Origin: Myxococcales bacterium
GTDB taxonomy: Bacteria; Myxococcota_A; Polyangia; Haliangiales; Haliangiaceae
DNA: 64,000 nucleotides
Reading direction: 5' to 3'
Assembly (NCBI GenBank): GCA_016706545.1
Contig: JADJJK010000034.1
Span: 1-64,000 of the forward strand
In this document: in pieces, positions 50,844 through 59,958 of the stretch
Layout of the letters: every line of letters begins with the position of its first letter
Position numbering within the stretch: the first letter of the stretch is position 1
Notes under the pieces: model-generated
The model's database searches: none
Told to the model about the DNA's origin: nothing
Seen by the model: only the letters and a program-made list of their open reading frames with translations
Made by a program: the position numbers and the translations under genes

Positions 50844-52433
50844 TCACGCCATGGCGATGCGCACGCGCTGGCGCTTCTTGCGAGCCGTGTTGACCAGGGC
50901 GCGCGGCGCCGTCTTCCAGTGCGGGCGACGGCCAACGTTGAGCAAGAGCCCGACGAGGAACATGGTCACGATCAACGACGTACCGCCATGGCTCACCAGC
51001 GGCAGGGTGATGCCCTTGTTGGGGATGACGCCAAACACCACCCCCAGGTTGAACAGCGCCTGCGCGCCCAGCAGGAACGTGATGCCGAACGCCAGGTAGC
51101 TGCCAAACGCATCTCGGGCGCCGATGGCTGCGCGCAGCCCGCGCCACAGCAAGGTGCCAAACAGCAGCAACAGGAGCGCCACCCCGATGAACCCCAGCTC
51201 CTCGCCGATGGGCGCCGCGATGAAGTCGTTGTGCGCCTCCGGCAGATAGCCGAGGGTCTGGTTGCCGCGCCCGAGCCCGACCCCGGAGAAGCCGCCGGAG
51301 CCGATGGCCAGCCGCGCTTGCAGGAACTGATACGCCTCGGTGTGCGCGTAGGCTTCGGGGTTGAAGTACGCCAGCACGCGCTGCATGCGCCACGGCGTCC
51401 CCACCACCAGGTGATACGCGATGGGCGCGGTCGCCAGGACGGCCAGCAGCAGGTACGAGATGCGCGCGCCGGCCACGAACAGCATGGCCAGGGTGGTGGC
51501 GCCCAGCACCACGGACGAGCCCAGATCTGGCTGCTTGAGCAGGAGCAACATCATCGCGCCGCACACCACCAGGTGCGGCACGAAGCCGACGGTGAAGGTC
51601 TTCACCCGGTCCGCCTTGCGCGCCAGGCTCTGCGCGACGTAGGTGATGAGCGCCAGCTTGGCCAGCTCCACGGGTTGAAAGGTCAAGGAGCCCACGCCGA
51701 TCCAGCGGTGCGCGCCGTTGCGCGCGCCAAAGAGCAACGCCGCAAACAGCAGCACCAGCGAGGCGACCAGCAGCGGATAGGTGACGCCGCGCAGCCGCCG
51801 ATAGTCCATGCGCGCCGCCTGCCACATCGCCACCCCGCCGATGGTGAGGTACATGAGCTGCCGCAGCAGGAACGAGCCGCCGACGCCGCGCGCCGAGACG
51901 CTGCCCGCGGTGGCGGAGTAGATGAGGGTGGTGCCGATGGACAAGAGCCCCAGCACCGCCAGCAAGAGCACCAGATCCACGCCGCGCTCCGGCAGCTCGA
52001 CCGCTGGCGCCTGACCGGCCACCAGCGGCGCGTTGCCAAGGCCACTGGCCGGCCGCGTCGTCGCCACGTCGCGCCGCCGCCCGACCACCGCCGCGGCGAG
52101 CCCCGCCAGCCGCGGCGCCAGGTGCGCTCGCAGCCGTCCGCGCGCGCGCGCCCACGACGCGCCCGCCCAGGCCGGCCAGCGCAAGCGCGCCCGCAGCCCA
52201 GCGGACACCACAGGCCAGCGCGCCCAGAGCCGCCCCCACGCTGGCGCGCCAAGCTGCGCCACCTGCCCCAGCACCGAGCGCCCCTTGGCCCGCGATCCGC
52301 GACCGCGCACCGAGGCCACCGGGGCGACCTCACGCCGCCGCTGCTCGACGAGCCACGACTTGTCCGAGGGCACACGACGCACCCTCTGCGTGCGCCTGCC
52401 CCCGGCGATCTTGCGAAGCCAGCCCAAAGACAC
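50844..52433 (-). CDS. ftsW: SEDS-family septal glycosyltransferase FtsW, with long N-terminal extension
   Basis: 529 residues from a GTG. Ten hydrophobic segments begin at about residue 151. SEDS motifs: HRWIGVGSLTFQPVELAKLA, KQPDLGSSVV (catalytic Asp), GYLPEAHNDFIAAPIGEELG and PLVSHGGTSLI (His where Tyr is common). Placement between murD-side genes and murG marks it as FtsW, not RodA. The first ~150 residues are Arg/Ala/Trp-rich and cytosolic, longer than in ordinary FtsW; either an added domain or an over-long start call. It polymerises lipid II at the septum with a class B PBP. Confidence 0.92.
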   Translation of the reverse strand: MSLGWLRKIAGGRRTQRVRRVPSDKSWLVEQRRREVAPVASVRGRGSRAKGRSVLGQVAQLGAPAWGRLWARWPVVSAGLRARLRWPAWAGASWARARGRLRAHLAPRLAGLAAAVVGRRRDVATTRPASGLGNAPLVAGQAPAVELPERGVDLVLLLAVLGLLSIGTTLIYSATAGSVSARGVGGSFLLRQLMYLTIGGVAMWQAARMDYRRLRGVTYPLLVASLVLLFAALLFGARNGAHRWIGVGSLTFQPVELAKLALITYVAQSLARKADRVKTFTVGFVPHLVVCGAMMLLLLKQPDLGSSVVLGATTLAMLFVAGARISYLLLAVLATAPIAYHLVVGTPWRMQRVLAYFNPEAYAHTEAYQFLQARLAIGSGGFSGVGLGRGNQTLGYLPEAHNDFIAAPIGEELGFIGVALLLLLFGTLLWRGLRAAIGARDAFGSYLAFGITFLLGAQALFNLGVVFGVIPNKGITLPLVSHGGTSLIVTMFLVGLLLNVGRRPHWKTAPRALVNTARKKRQRVRIAMA

Positions 52434-52515
52434 GGCGCCATCCTCGGACGCCCGCCGGCTGTGCGCCAGTTTTTGCTACACGGCGCCCTTGGGAGCTCCG
52501 CCTCGACCGGCTGGG

Positions 52516-55500
52516 TCAGGTGCGCCTGGCGCGCAGCCGCCCCGCGAAGCGGGTGTAGAGCGCGGGAATGACGACCATGTTCAGCGTGGTCGAGGTGAGC
52601 AGGCCGCCGAGGATCACGGTGCCCATCGGCGCTTGTAGCTCGTTTCCGGGCTCAGCGCCCGCGAGGACGAGGGGAACCAGGGCGAGGCCCGCGCAGAGCG
52701 CGGTCATGAGCACAGGCGAGAGCCGCTCCAGGGAGCCGCGAAAGACCGCGTCCTCGAAGGACGCTCCCTCGACGGTGCGGAGGTGCTCGTAGTGAGAGAT
52801 CATCATGATCCCGTTGCGGGTCGCGATGCCGAACAGGGTGATGAACCCGACCAGCGAGGCGACGCTGAGGATCCCGCCGCTGGCGAAGACAGCGAGCAAC
52901 CCACCGATCAGGGCCAGCGGGAGGTTGATCATGACGAGCAAGGCGTTGCGCACGGAGCGGAACGACAGAAACAGGACGAACAGGATGCCGATGACGACGG
53001 CCCCGCCGAGCAAGAACAGGGTTCGGCTGGCGGCCTGCTCGCTCTCGAACTGCCCGCCGTACTCGACGTAGTAGCCAGCCGGGAGCTGGACCTCCTGCTC
53101 GATACGGGTGCGAATATCGCCGATGATGCTGCGCAGGTCGCGCCCGCTGGTATTGGCGGAGACGACGATGCGGCGCTGCACGTTCTCACGAACGATCAAG
53201 TTTGGCCCCAGGTCGTCACGGATCTGCGCGAGCATCTTGAGCGGCACCTGGACACCCGCTGGGGTGCCGATGATGGTGTTGCGGATGGACTCCAGGTCGG
53301 CGCGCTGATCGTCGCGGTAGCGGACCACCAGGTCATAGGTGCGCTGGTTCTCGAGGACACGGGTCACCTTGGTGCCGGCGTAGGCGGTCTCGATGATCTC
53401 GGCGAGCTGACCGGTGCGCAGCCCGTAGCGCGCGATGGCCGGACGATCGAAGACGATGGCGAGCTGGGGGACCTCCACCTGCTGCTCGATCGCGAGGTCG
53501 ACGACGCCCTCGACCTCTTTCATCGCGGCCTCGGCCTGGCTGGCGGCGACGCGCAGCGCCGCCAGATCATCGCCGAAGATCTTGATGGCGATGCTGGCGC
53601 GAGTCCCCGACAGCATGTGATCGATCCGGTGGGCGATCGGCCCGCCGATGGTGGTGACCATGCCCGGCACGGCGGTGAGCTTCCTTCGTAGCTCCTCGAG
53701 AAACTCCTCTTTGGCGCGGCTGGTCTCGCGCAGCCGGACGTCAATCTCTGCGGCATGGACGTCCTGCGCGTGCTCGTCGAGCTCCGCGCGCCCGGTGCGG
53801 CGCGCGGTGGAGACCACCTCCGGAAAGGTGAGCAGGATCTCCTCGACGCGACGCCCGAGCTTGTCGGATTGCGCGAGCGAAGTACCAGGGAGCGTGACGG
53901 CGCCAATCGTGAGGGCGCCCTCGTTGAACTCCGGCAGGAACGTCCGGCCGAGCAGGGGCGCCACCGCCAGCGCGCCTGCGAGCGCCAGGAGCATGCCGAT
54001 GAGGACGACGGCTGGTCGGCGAATGGCGCGCTCGAGGATCGGGCGGTACAGGCGCTTGAGCCAGCGGACCATGAACGGATCGACGTGTACGCTCCCTGCC
54101 TGGCTGGCGGACGTGCGCGCCAGCAGATAGGAGCACAACGCCGGCGTCAGCGTGAGCGCCACCACGAGCGACGCGAAGATCGCGACGAGGTAGGAGAACC
54201 CGAGCGGCACCAGCAGCCGACCTTCGACGCCGCCGAGGAAGAACAGCGGCAGGAACACCAGCATGACGATCAAGGTGGCGAAGACGATCGAGCCGCGCAC
54301 CTCGCGCGAGGCCTCGAAGATCACGTCGTCGACGGGCCGGCGCGTGTCTGCTGGCAGCGCCGCGTTCTCGCGCAGCCGGCGGACGACGTTCTCCACGTCG
54401 ATGATGGCGTCATCGACGAGGGCGCCGATGGCGATGGTCAGGCCGCCCAGGGTCATGGTGTTGACCGTGACGCCAAGAACGTCCATCGCGATCACGGCGA
54501 CCAGCACCGACACCGGCAGCGTGGCGAGCGAGATGGCGGTGGCGCGCGTGTTCCACAAGAACAAGAACAAGATGATGGCGACGAGGATGGCCCCATCGCG
54601 CAGCGCGGTGGAGACGTTGCCGATGGCGGTGGAGATAAAGTCGGACTGACGGGCCTTGTCGCGTTCGATCTCCATGCCCTCGGGCAAGGTCTTCTGGATG
54701 GCGAGCAGCTCCGCGTCGATCTGTTTGGTGAGCTCCAGGGTGTTGGCGCCCGGCTGCTTCTGGATCCCGAGCACGACCGCGGGCCTGCCATCAGAGGAGC
54801 CCTCTCCCCGCTTGATCGCCGCGCCCACCATCACCTCGCCGAGCTGGCCGATGAGGATGGGCACGCCGTCCCGCTCGGCGACGACGGTCTGGGCGACGTC
54901 GTCGGTGCTGGTGATGCGGCCGATGCCGCGGATCATCTGCTCTGCGCCGCCGCGCTCATAGAATCCACCGGTGGAGTTGCCGTTGGATTCGCGGAGAGCG
55001 TCGGCGACCTGCTCCAGGGTGACGTCGAAGGCGCGCAGGCGCTCGGGATCAACCTTGACCTGATACTGACGAACCTCTCCGCCGATCGGGACGACCTGGG
55101 CGACGCCGGGGATGGCCAGCAAGCGGCGACGCACCGTCCAGTCGGCGACCTCGCGCAGCTCCATGGGACCTTGGCGCTCGCCCTTGATGGCGATGAACAA
55201 GATCTCGCCCATGATCGACGAGATGGGCGCCAGGACCGGACGAGCGATGTCTGGGGGCAGCTCGCCGCCGATGGTCTGGAGCTTCTCGTTGACGATCTGC
55301 CGCGCGATGTACTTGTCGGTCCCCCACTCGAACTCGACCCAGACGATGGAGATGCCGATGGCGGAGGCAGAGCGTACGCGGCGCACTCCCGTGGAGCCGT
55401 TGACCGCGGTCTCGATGGGGAAGGTGACGAGGGTCTCGACCTCCTGAGGCGCGAGGCCGTGAGCCTCCGTGACGATCGTGACGGTGGGCGCCGTGAGGTC

Positions 55501-55626
55501 GGGGAAGACATCCACCGGCATCCGGAAGGCGGTGACGGCCCCGTAGACGACAAGGGTGAGGGCCGCCAGGACCACGATCAGGCGGTTCTTGATCGACCAG
55601 GCGATTGCGCGATCCATGCTGTTCAT
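52516..55626 (-). CDS. czcA: CzcA/CusA-type heavy-metal RND efflux pump
   Basis: 1,036 residues from MNSMDRAIAWSIKNRLIVVL, with GAGG five bases upstream (an alternative ATG lies at 55617). Twelve membrane helices in two sets, with a large periplasmic loop after each first helix (FPDLTAPTVTIVTEAHGLAP; GRTFLPEFNEGALTIG). The proton-relay motif GALVDDAIIDVENVVRRLRE is the HME-RND form DDxxxxxE, which separates metal pumps from drug pumps. It exports divalent or monovalent metal ions together with the CzcB and CzcC neighbours. Starts 7 bases after czcB. Which metal is not decidable from sequence alone. Confidence 0.93.
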   Translation of the reverse strand: MNSMDRAIAWSIKNRLIVVLAALTLVVYGAVTAFRMPVDVFPDLTAPTVTIVTEAHGLAPQEVETLVTFPIETAVNGSTGVRRVRSASAIGISIVWVEFEWGTDKYIARQIVNEKLQTIGGELPPDIARPVLAPISSIMGEILFIAIKGERQGPMELREVADWTVRRRLLAIPGVAQVVPIGGEVRQYQVKVDPERLRAFDVTLEQVADALRESNGNSTGGFYERGGAEQMIRGIGRITSTDDVAQTVVAERDGVPILIGQLGEVMVGAAIKRGEGSSDGRPAVVLGIQKQPGANTLELTKQIDAELLAIQKTLPEGMEIERDKARQSDFISTAIGNVSTALRDGAILVAIILFLFLWNTRATAISLATLPVSVLVAVIAMDVLGVTVNTMTLGGLTIAIGALVDDAIIDVENVVRRLRENAALPADTRRPVDDVIFEASREVRGSIVFATLIVMLVFLPLFFLGGVEGRLLVPLGFSYLVAIFASLVVALTLTPALCSYLLARTSASQAGSVHVDPFMVRWLKRLYRPILERAIRRPAVVLIGMLLALAGALAVAPLLGRTFLPEFNEGALTIGAVTLPGTSLAQSDKLGRRVEEILLTFPEVVSTARRTGRAELDEHAQDVHAAEIDVRLRETSRAKEEFLEELRRKLTAVPGMVTTIGGPIAHRIDHMLSGTRASIAIKIFGDDLAALRVAASQAEAAMKEVEGVVDLAIEQQVEVPQLAIVFDRPAIARYGLRTGQLAEIIETAYAGTKVTRVLENQRTYDLVVRYRDDQRADLESIRNTIIGTPAGVQVPLKMLAQIRDDLGPNLIVRENVQRRIVVSANTSGRDLRSIIGDIRTRIEQEVQLPAGYYVEYGGQFESEQAASRTLFLLGGAVVIGILFVLFLSFRSVRNALLVMINLPLALIGGLLAVFASGGILSVASLVGFITLFGIATRNGIMMISHYEHLRTVEGASFEDAVFRGSLERLSPVLMTALCAGLALVPLVLAGAEPGNELQAPMGTVILGGLLTSTTLNMVVIPALYTRFAGRLRARRT

Positions 55627-55633
55627 GGCGGCC

Positions 55634-57217
55634 TCAGTGGACGTGACCGTGTGCGGGGACGGCTCCGGACGCGGAGGCGAGCCGGATCTCGTAGGCCCCC
55701 TTGGTGACGACGCGCTCGCCGCGCTCGACGCCCTCGAGGACCTCCACCCATCCATTGGACCGAACGCCAAGGCGCAGCGGCCGGCGTTCGAAGGCCTCGC
55801 CCTCGACCATCACGAACGCGACAGCCTTGCCGGCGTCTTCCACCAGCGCGGCTTCCGGAATCGCCAGGGCCGATTTCGGCGCGCCGGTGGCGATGGAGAC
55901 CTTGGTGAAGTTGCCGATGCGCAAGCGTCCCTCCTTGTTGTCGAGCTCGAAGATCACCGGCGCAGTGCGGGTGCGCGGATTGATGACGTGGCCGATGGTG
56001 ACCAACTTGGAGGTCTTCTCGTCGACGACGAAGGGCTGTTCGTACCCCTCGATGGTGAACCAAGCGGCACGCGCACCTTGGACGCGGGGCAGATCTGGCT
56101 CGAACACCTGCGCGACGAGCCACACTCGCTCGAGCCCGATCACCTCGAAGAGCAGCGCTCCCTCCTCGATGTTCTCGCCGGTGACCGCGTGGATGGCGAC
56201 GAGGGTGCCCGCCACGGGCGAGCGGAGCTGGAACCGTCGACCGGCGGCACCACCGCTCGAGTTGGCGTTGTACTGGGCGAGGCGGCCGGAGGCGCCGTCC
56301 AGGTGCGCCTCGGCGACCTGCAGACGCGCGCGAGCCTCGTCGACGAGCTTGGACGGCGCGGCCTGGGCAGCGACCAGCCGCTCGGCGCGCCCCAGCTCGG
56401 CGCGCGCCGCGGCGGCCTCGGCCTGGCGCGCGGCGACGTCCGCGGCCAAGGTGGCGCTGTCCGAAGCAGCGGAGGGGCGCGGCGCGATGGACGCGAGCAC
56501 CGTCCCCTGCTTCACGAAGGTGCCGAGCAGCGGCGCGGGGCTCGCCAGCTCGACGCGACCGGCGACGGGAGCCGTCATGCGCGCTTCCTTGCCGGCCACC
56601 GGACGGATCTCGCCGCTCGCCCGCACGCCGTTCTGGAGATCTCGCTGCTCTGCCACCGCCAGCGAGAAGTCCGTCTTCCACTGTTGCTCCTTGAGATAGG
56701 TGATGCGGCCGGGAGCCTCCGCCTCTTCGCCCAGGGCCTTGCGTGCGGCGTCGGCGCTCGCGAACACCTGACACGGCCCAGCGGAGAAGGTCTCGGTGAC
56801 CTGCGGGCTCTTCACGTCGACGAGCAGCTCGCAGGCGCCGACCTTCTGCGGAAGGAGCTTGGGGCGGAAGATGCCGGGGTTCGAGGGCGCGTCGGCGGTC
56901 GCGACGATGGTCGTGCCGTCGACATACTTGAGGGTGACGCTGGCCATGCCCGCGGTGACCGCCTTGAAGCTCGGCAGCTCGGTGAGGTGCGCGGCGAAGC
57001 CCGTCTCCTGTCCGACGATGAGCGGCGAGTACTCCATGAACAGCTCGGTGCGCTGCGCCCAGATGGTGACGGACTGGCCAGGGAGCTCGGCCGCGGCAGC
57101 TCCGTGCGGATGCCCGTGGTCGCCTTCCTTGCCGCCTTCGCTCTTGCCGTGATCGTGTCCGTGGCACCCGGCAGCGAGCGACAAGGTGGTGAGGACGAAA
57201 ACGCTCTTCAAGGTCAT
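55634..57217 (-). CDS. czcB: CzcB-type periplasmic adaptor lipoprotein, His-rich ends
   Basis: 527 residues from MTLKSVFVLTTLSLAAGCHG; the lipobox LAAGC anchors it to a membrane. The His-rich N-terminus (HGHDHGKSEGGKEGDHGHPH) and C-terminus (PAHGHVH) can bind metal. Two N-terminal beta domains (about 45-215) precede the usual adaptor core: barrel-sandwich hybrid (VAGKEARMTAPVAGRVELAS), coiled-coil hairpin (AAAARAELGRAERLVAAQAA) and membrane-proximal strands. It bridges the RND pump and the TolC-like channel. ATGA overlap with czcC upstream (57214-57217). Confidence 0.9.
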   Translation of the reverse strand: MTLKSVFVLTTLSLAAGCHGHDHGKSEGGKEGDHGHPHGAAAAELPGQSVTIWAQRTELFMEYSPLIVGQETGFAAHLTELPSFKAVTAGMASVTLKYVDGTTIVATADAPSNPGIFRPKLLPQKVGACELLVDVKSPQVTETFSAGPCQVFASADAARKALGEEAEAPGRITYLKEQQWKTDFSLAVAEQRDLQNGVRASGEIRPVAGKEARMTAPVAGRVELASPAPLLGTFVKQGTVLASIAPRPSAASDSATLAADVAARQAEAAAARAELGRAERLVAAQAAPSKLVDEARARLQVAEAHLDGASGRLAQYNANSSGGAAGRRFQLRSPVAGTLVAIHAVTGENIEEGALLFEVIGLERVWLVAQVFEPDLPRVQGARAAWFTIEGYEQPFVVDEKTSKLVTIGHVINPRTRTAPVIFELDNKEGRLRIGNFTKVSIATGAPKSALAIPEAALVEDAGKAVAFVMVEGEAFERRPLRLGVRSNGWVEVLEGVERGERVVTKGAYEIRLASASGAVPAHGHVH

Positions 57218-58446
57218 GGACGTCTCCCGAGGACAAGCCAGAATTCGAGCTGAGCGAGGTGGGCGTCGCGCCGCAACTCCAGCGCGCGCAAGCGCAGGTC
57301 TCGCGCGGTGGCGTAGGCGTCGACGAGCTCGACGATGTTGCCGCCGCCGTCTCGATACGCGGCCTCGGCGGAGCGCAGGAGCTGCGGCAGGCGAGGGAGC
57401 TGCTGTTGCTCGACCGCGCGCGCTCGCTCGACGGCACGGACCAGCGCGGCGTAGCGCACGCGCAGCGCGGCGGGGATGGTCCGGGCCAGGATCTGCTTCG
57501 TCGCCTCTGCGCGCTGGTGCTGGGCGCTCGCTCGTGCTCGCTCTGCTTGCCCGTGATCGAAGATCGGCAACGACAGCGAGACGCCGGCGAGGTAGCCCCA
57601 AGAGGAGTCATCGGCGCTGGCGTCCTGTCTCAGGATCCCGGCGCTGAGCGACAGCTCAGGGATCCAGGCGCGATCCGCCGCGCGCAGCAGCGCCTTGGCG
57701 CCTTCGCTCCTCGCGGCGGCGGCCCGCAGCTCGGGGCGGTGTTCGAGCGCCCCACCGAGCACGGCCTCGAGCGCGGTCGGGTCGGGTGGCACCGTGAGGG
57801 CGCCGGCCGCATCGATCCCCGCTGGCTGCCCGACCCACGTGCCCAGCTCCATGCGCGCGGCGTCAAGCGCGAGCAAGCCAGCGCGGAGCGAATCATCGTA
57901 GCTGGTCAGCTCCAGCTCGATCCGCTGCAGGTCGTAGCCGGAGGTGTCCCCCGCGGCCGCCCGCTTGCGTACGACATCGACGGCAGCGGCGAGCGCCGCG
58001 CGCTCGGCTTGCAGCAGCTCCGAACGCTCGCGCTCGTACTGCGCGACGCGAAACGACCGCAGCGCCGCGAGCGTGAGCGCGAAGCGTGAGGCGTCCGCCT
58101 CGGCGGACATCGCCGTCACCTCGTGGCTCGCCGCGGCGCGCCGCGCCGCTCGGCGACCGGAGATCTCGAGCGGCACCGTCAAGCGGAGGGCGTCCGACGC
58201 GAAGCCCTCGCCCGAGCGCACCGCCTCTCGCTCGTAGGCGAGGCTCGGCGCCGCAGCGATGCCGGCGGCCACGACCTCCGCGCGCGCCAGGTCGACCTCT
58301 GCGGCCGTGCGGGTGAGGCGAGGATCGGCGGCGAGCTTGGCGAGCAGGGACGACTCCTCCAGTCGTGCCTCCGCGGTGGCTGATACCGGCTGGGCATCGG
58401 CACCTCGGGCGAGGAGAACTATCGCCGATAGTAAGACGGGGCGCAT
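57214..58446 (-). CDS. czcC: CzcC-type outer-membrane efflux protein (TolC family)
   Basis: 410 residues; signal peptide 1-19 (LLSAIVLLARGADAQP) and an AAAGGA ribosome site. Two internally repeated helical halves typical of outer-membrane efflux channels: LTRTAAEVDLARAEVVAAGI with SLAYEREAV, and RPELRAAAARSEGAKALLRA with IPELSLSAGI; SLPIFDHGQAERARASAQHQ is the usual second-half signature. First efflux component of the cluster, downstream of the M56/BlaI pair and overlapping czcB by 4 bases. Confidence 0.9.
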   Translation of the reverse strand: MRPVLLSAIVLLARGADAQPVSATAEARLEESSLLAKLAADPRLTRTAAEVDLARAEVVAAGIAAAPSLAYEREAVRSGEGFASDALRLTVPLEISGRRAARRAAASHEVTAMSAEADASRFALTLAALRSFRVAQYERERSELLQAERAALAAAVDVVRKRAAAGDTSGYDLQRIELELTSYDDSLRAGLLALDAARMELGTWVGQPAGIDAAGALTVPPDPTALEAVLGGALEHRPELRAAAARSEGAKALLRAADRAWIPELSLSAGILRQDASADDSSWGYLAGVSLSLPIFDHGQAERARASAQHQRAEATKQILARTIPAALRVRYAALVRAVERARAVEQQQLPRLPQLLRSAEAAYRDGGGNIVELVDAYATARDLRLRALELRRDAHLAQLEFWLVLGRRP

Positions 58447-58479
58447 GAGAGGGTCCTTTCTCCAGGCCTCAGCAGACGG

Positions 58480-59430
58480 TCAGCCGAGGAGCGTCTCGAG
58501 GACGTGGTGCAGAGGTTCCGCGAGCGCGAGCGCGAGCGCGATCAAGGATGCGGCGCCGAGCGCGGCGACGCGCCCCACGGTCCGCGCCTGGCGTTCCCCT
58601 CGCGGCGCGTGCGAGAGCAGCGAGGTGACTCGCTTGGCAAGAACCGCCCGGGTGGACGTCGAGAACCCGGCGAGGCCGACCGCGCGCACGTCGAAGGATG
58701 CCCTGGCCATGGAGACGAGCGCGCTGGCGACCACCTCTGGTGTCGAGCGCTCGGCGGCGTCGGCGTCGCGAAGGCGCTCGGTGGCGACATCCCACCGGTC
58801 GAGCACGACGCCGCGGGTGAACGGCGCGGCGAAGACCAGCGCGGACTCCACGACGAGGCGATGCAGGAGATCTCGATGCGCGAGATGGCCGCGCTCGTGC
58901 GCGAGCATGGCCTCCCATTCGTCGTCCGGGAGCGCCGCGCGTGCCGCGGAGGAGACATAGATGCGAGGTCGCCATGGGCCGGCGACGAAGCAGAACGCTC
59001 GCGTGCTCTCCACCAACCGCCACTCGCCCTGCTGCACCGAGGTACGCTGGAGCTGCGCGACCAGATGACCGCCGCGCTTGACGGTGCGCACCAAGCCGCC
59101 GCCTCGGGCTGCCGCGAGGACGGTGGCCATGGCGACAACGCCGACGACCCAGCCCCGGTCGAGCCAGTCGAGCCCATGGACCAGGCACAGGTGGGCGTGG
59201 TGGTCGTGGGCCGCGCAGTGATCCTCGCCGAGGCGGGACTCTACGAGGAGGATCATCACGACCAGGCCCGCGAGGAGCGGCGGGAGCACCGCAGCCAGGA
59301 ACGCCGCCCGCCGCGCGACCGCCGGGCCACGCGGGGCCAAGGCGACCGCCGCCGCGGTGAGCAGCAAGGAGACGAGCCAGGCGACCAGCCAGAACACCAA
59401 GCCAAAGCCCACGAGGCCAGCGGCGTTCAT
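58480..59430 (-). CDS. M56-family membrane metallopeptidase (BlaR1-like sensor)
   Basis: 316 residues. Hydrophobic segments at about 5-30, 40-65, 90-108 and 285-305 flank a cytosolic zinc-peptidase domain with MLAHERGHLAHRD (HExxH). An extra His/Cys-rich loop HCAAHDHHAHLCLVHG (about 70-86) lies between membrane helices and could sense metal. In BlaR1/MecR1 relatives, signal-activated M56 peptidases inactivate the BlaI repressor. ATGA overlap with the BlaI-type gene (59427-59430). No penicillin-binding sensor domain is present, consistent with a metal signal. Confidence 0.88.
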   Translation of the reverse strand: MNAAGLVGFGLVFWLVAWLVSLLLTAAAVALAPRGPAVARRAAFLAAVLPPLLAGLVVMILLVESRLGEDHCAAHDHHAHLCLVHGLDWLDRGWVVGVVAMATVLAAARGGGLVRTVKRGGHLVAQLQRTSVQQGEWRLVESTRAFCFVAGPWRPRIYVSSAARAALPDDEWEAMLAHERGHLAHRDLLHRLVVESALVFAAPFTRGVVLDRWDVATERLRDADAAERSTPEVVASALVSMARASFDVRAVGLAGFSTSTRAVLAKRVTSLLSHAPRGERQARTVGRVAALGAASLIALALALAEPLHHVLETLLG

Positions 59431-59816
59431 CGGTTCTTCCTGCGCGCCGCCACGAGCTGCTCTAGCTGCCGGAGATGGTCTTCGTTCTCCGCGGCGACGT
59501 TGACGAAGGCGGCGAGGACCGCGCTGGCGCCCTGCTGCAAGAGCGGCCCGACCGCGGCCTCGACGACGCGCTGCTGATAGGTCTGGCGATCGAGCGCGGG
59601 GCGGTAGACGAAGGCGAGCCCGACCTTCTCGCGAAGGAGCAGCTCCTTCTTGTACAGCCGATCCAAGGTCGTCATCACCGTGGTGTAGGCGAGCTTGCCG
59701 TCGGCGACGCGAGCCTGGACGTCGCGCACGGCCAGCGGCGCGCGTTCCCAGAGCAGCTCCATCACGCCCAGCTCGAGTTCGCCGAGCACGCGCGAAGCGT
59801 CATCGAAAGAGCGCAT
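59427..59816 (-). CDS. BlaI/MecI/CopY-type transcriptional repressor
   Basis: 129 residues, with AGAGGG just before the ATG. A winged-helix domain (residues 8-72) has LGELELGVMELLWERAPLAV and YTTVMTTLDRLYKKELLLRE, the typical BlaI recognition-helix segment; the C-terminal dimerisation helix region follows. It should bind an inverted repeat in its own promoter and be removed by the M56 partner. The palindrome at 59838-59856 fits. It controls the czcCBA genes below. Confidence 0.92.
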   Translation of the reverse strand: MRSFDDASRVLGELELGVMELLWERAPLAVRDVQARVADGKLAYTTVMTTLDRLYKKELLLREKVGLAFVYRPALDRQTYQQRVVEAAVGPLLQQGASAVLAAFVNVAAENEDHLRQLEQLVAARRKNR

Positions 59817-59837
59817 GCCCTCTTCTAGCGGGGCCCT

Positions 59838-59856
59838 CTACGATTGGCAATAGTAG
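59838..59856 (-). promoter_or_regulatory. Operator palindrome for the BlaI-type repressor
   Basis: CTACTATTGCCAATCGTAG on the minus strand: arms CTACTATTG and CAATCGTAG match at 8 of 9 positions around a central C. It resembles the TAC...GTA operators of BlaI/CopY proteins, lies 21 bases before the repressor ATG and contains TACTAT, a possible -10 box, so bound repressor would block transcription. Confidence 0.65.
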
Positions 59857-59958
59857 AACGCGAGGACGTGGCCGCCGCGGGGTTCGTGGCGACGAGGTCA
59901 CCCATCTCGCTTGGTGTCTTGCTTGCCAGGGCCGCCGCTTCCGCAGCGCCGCGCGGCG
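59857..59958. other. Junction between murD and the efflux cluster
   Basis: About 100 bases with the murD stop on one side and the BlaI-type operator on the other. No mobile-element ends or target duplications are obvious. Confidence 0.5.

Noticed and set aside
55623..57611. 662-codon second minus-strand frame over czcB
   Set aside because: Out of frame with the adaptor protein, which has a lipobox, His-rich ends and adaptor domains in the other frame.
52434..59958. Recent mobile-element insertion of the efflux cluster between murD and ftsW
   Set aside because: No integrase, IS ends or direct repeats at either junction, and codon/base use resembles neighbours, so only the gene order is unusual.
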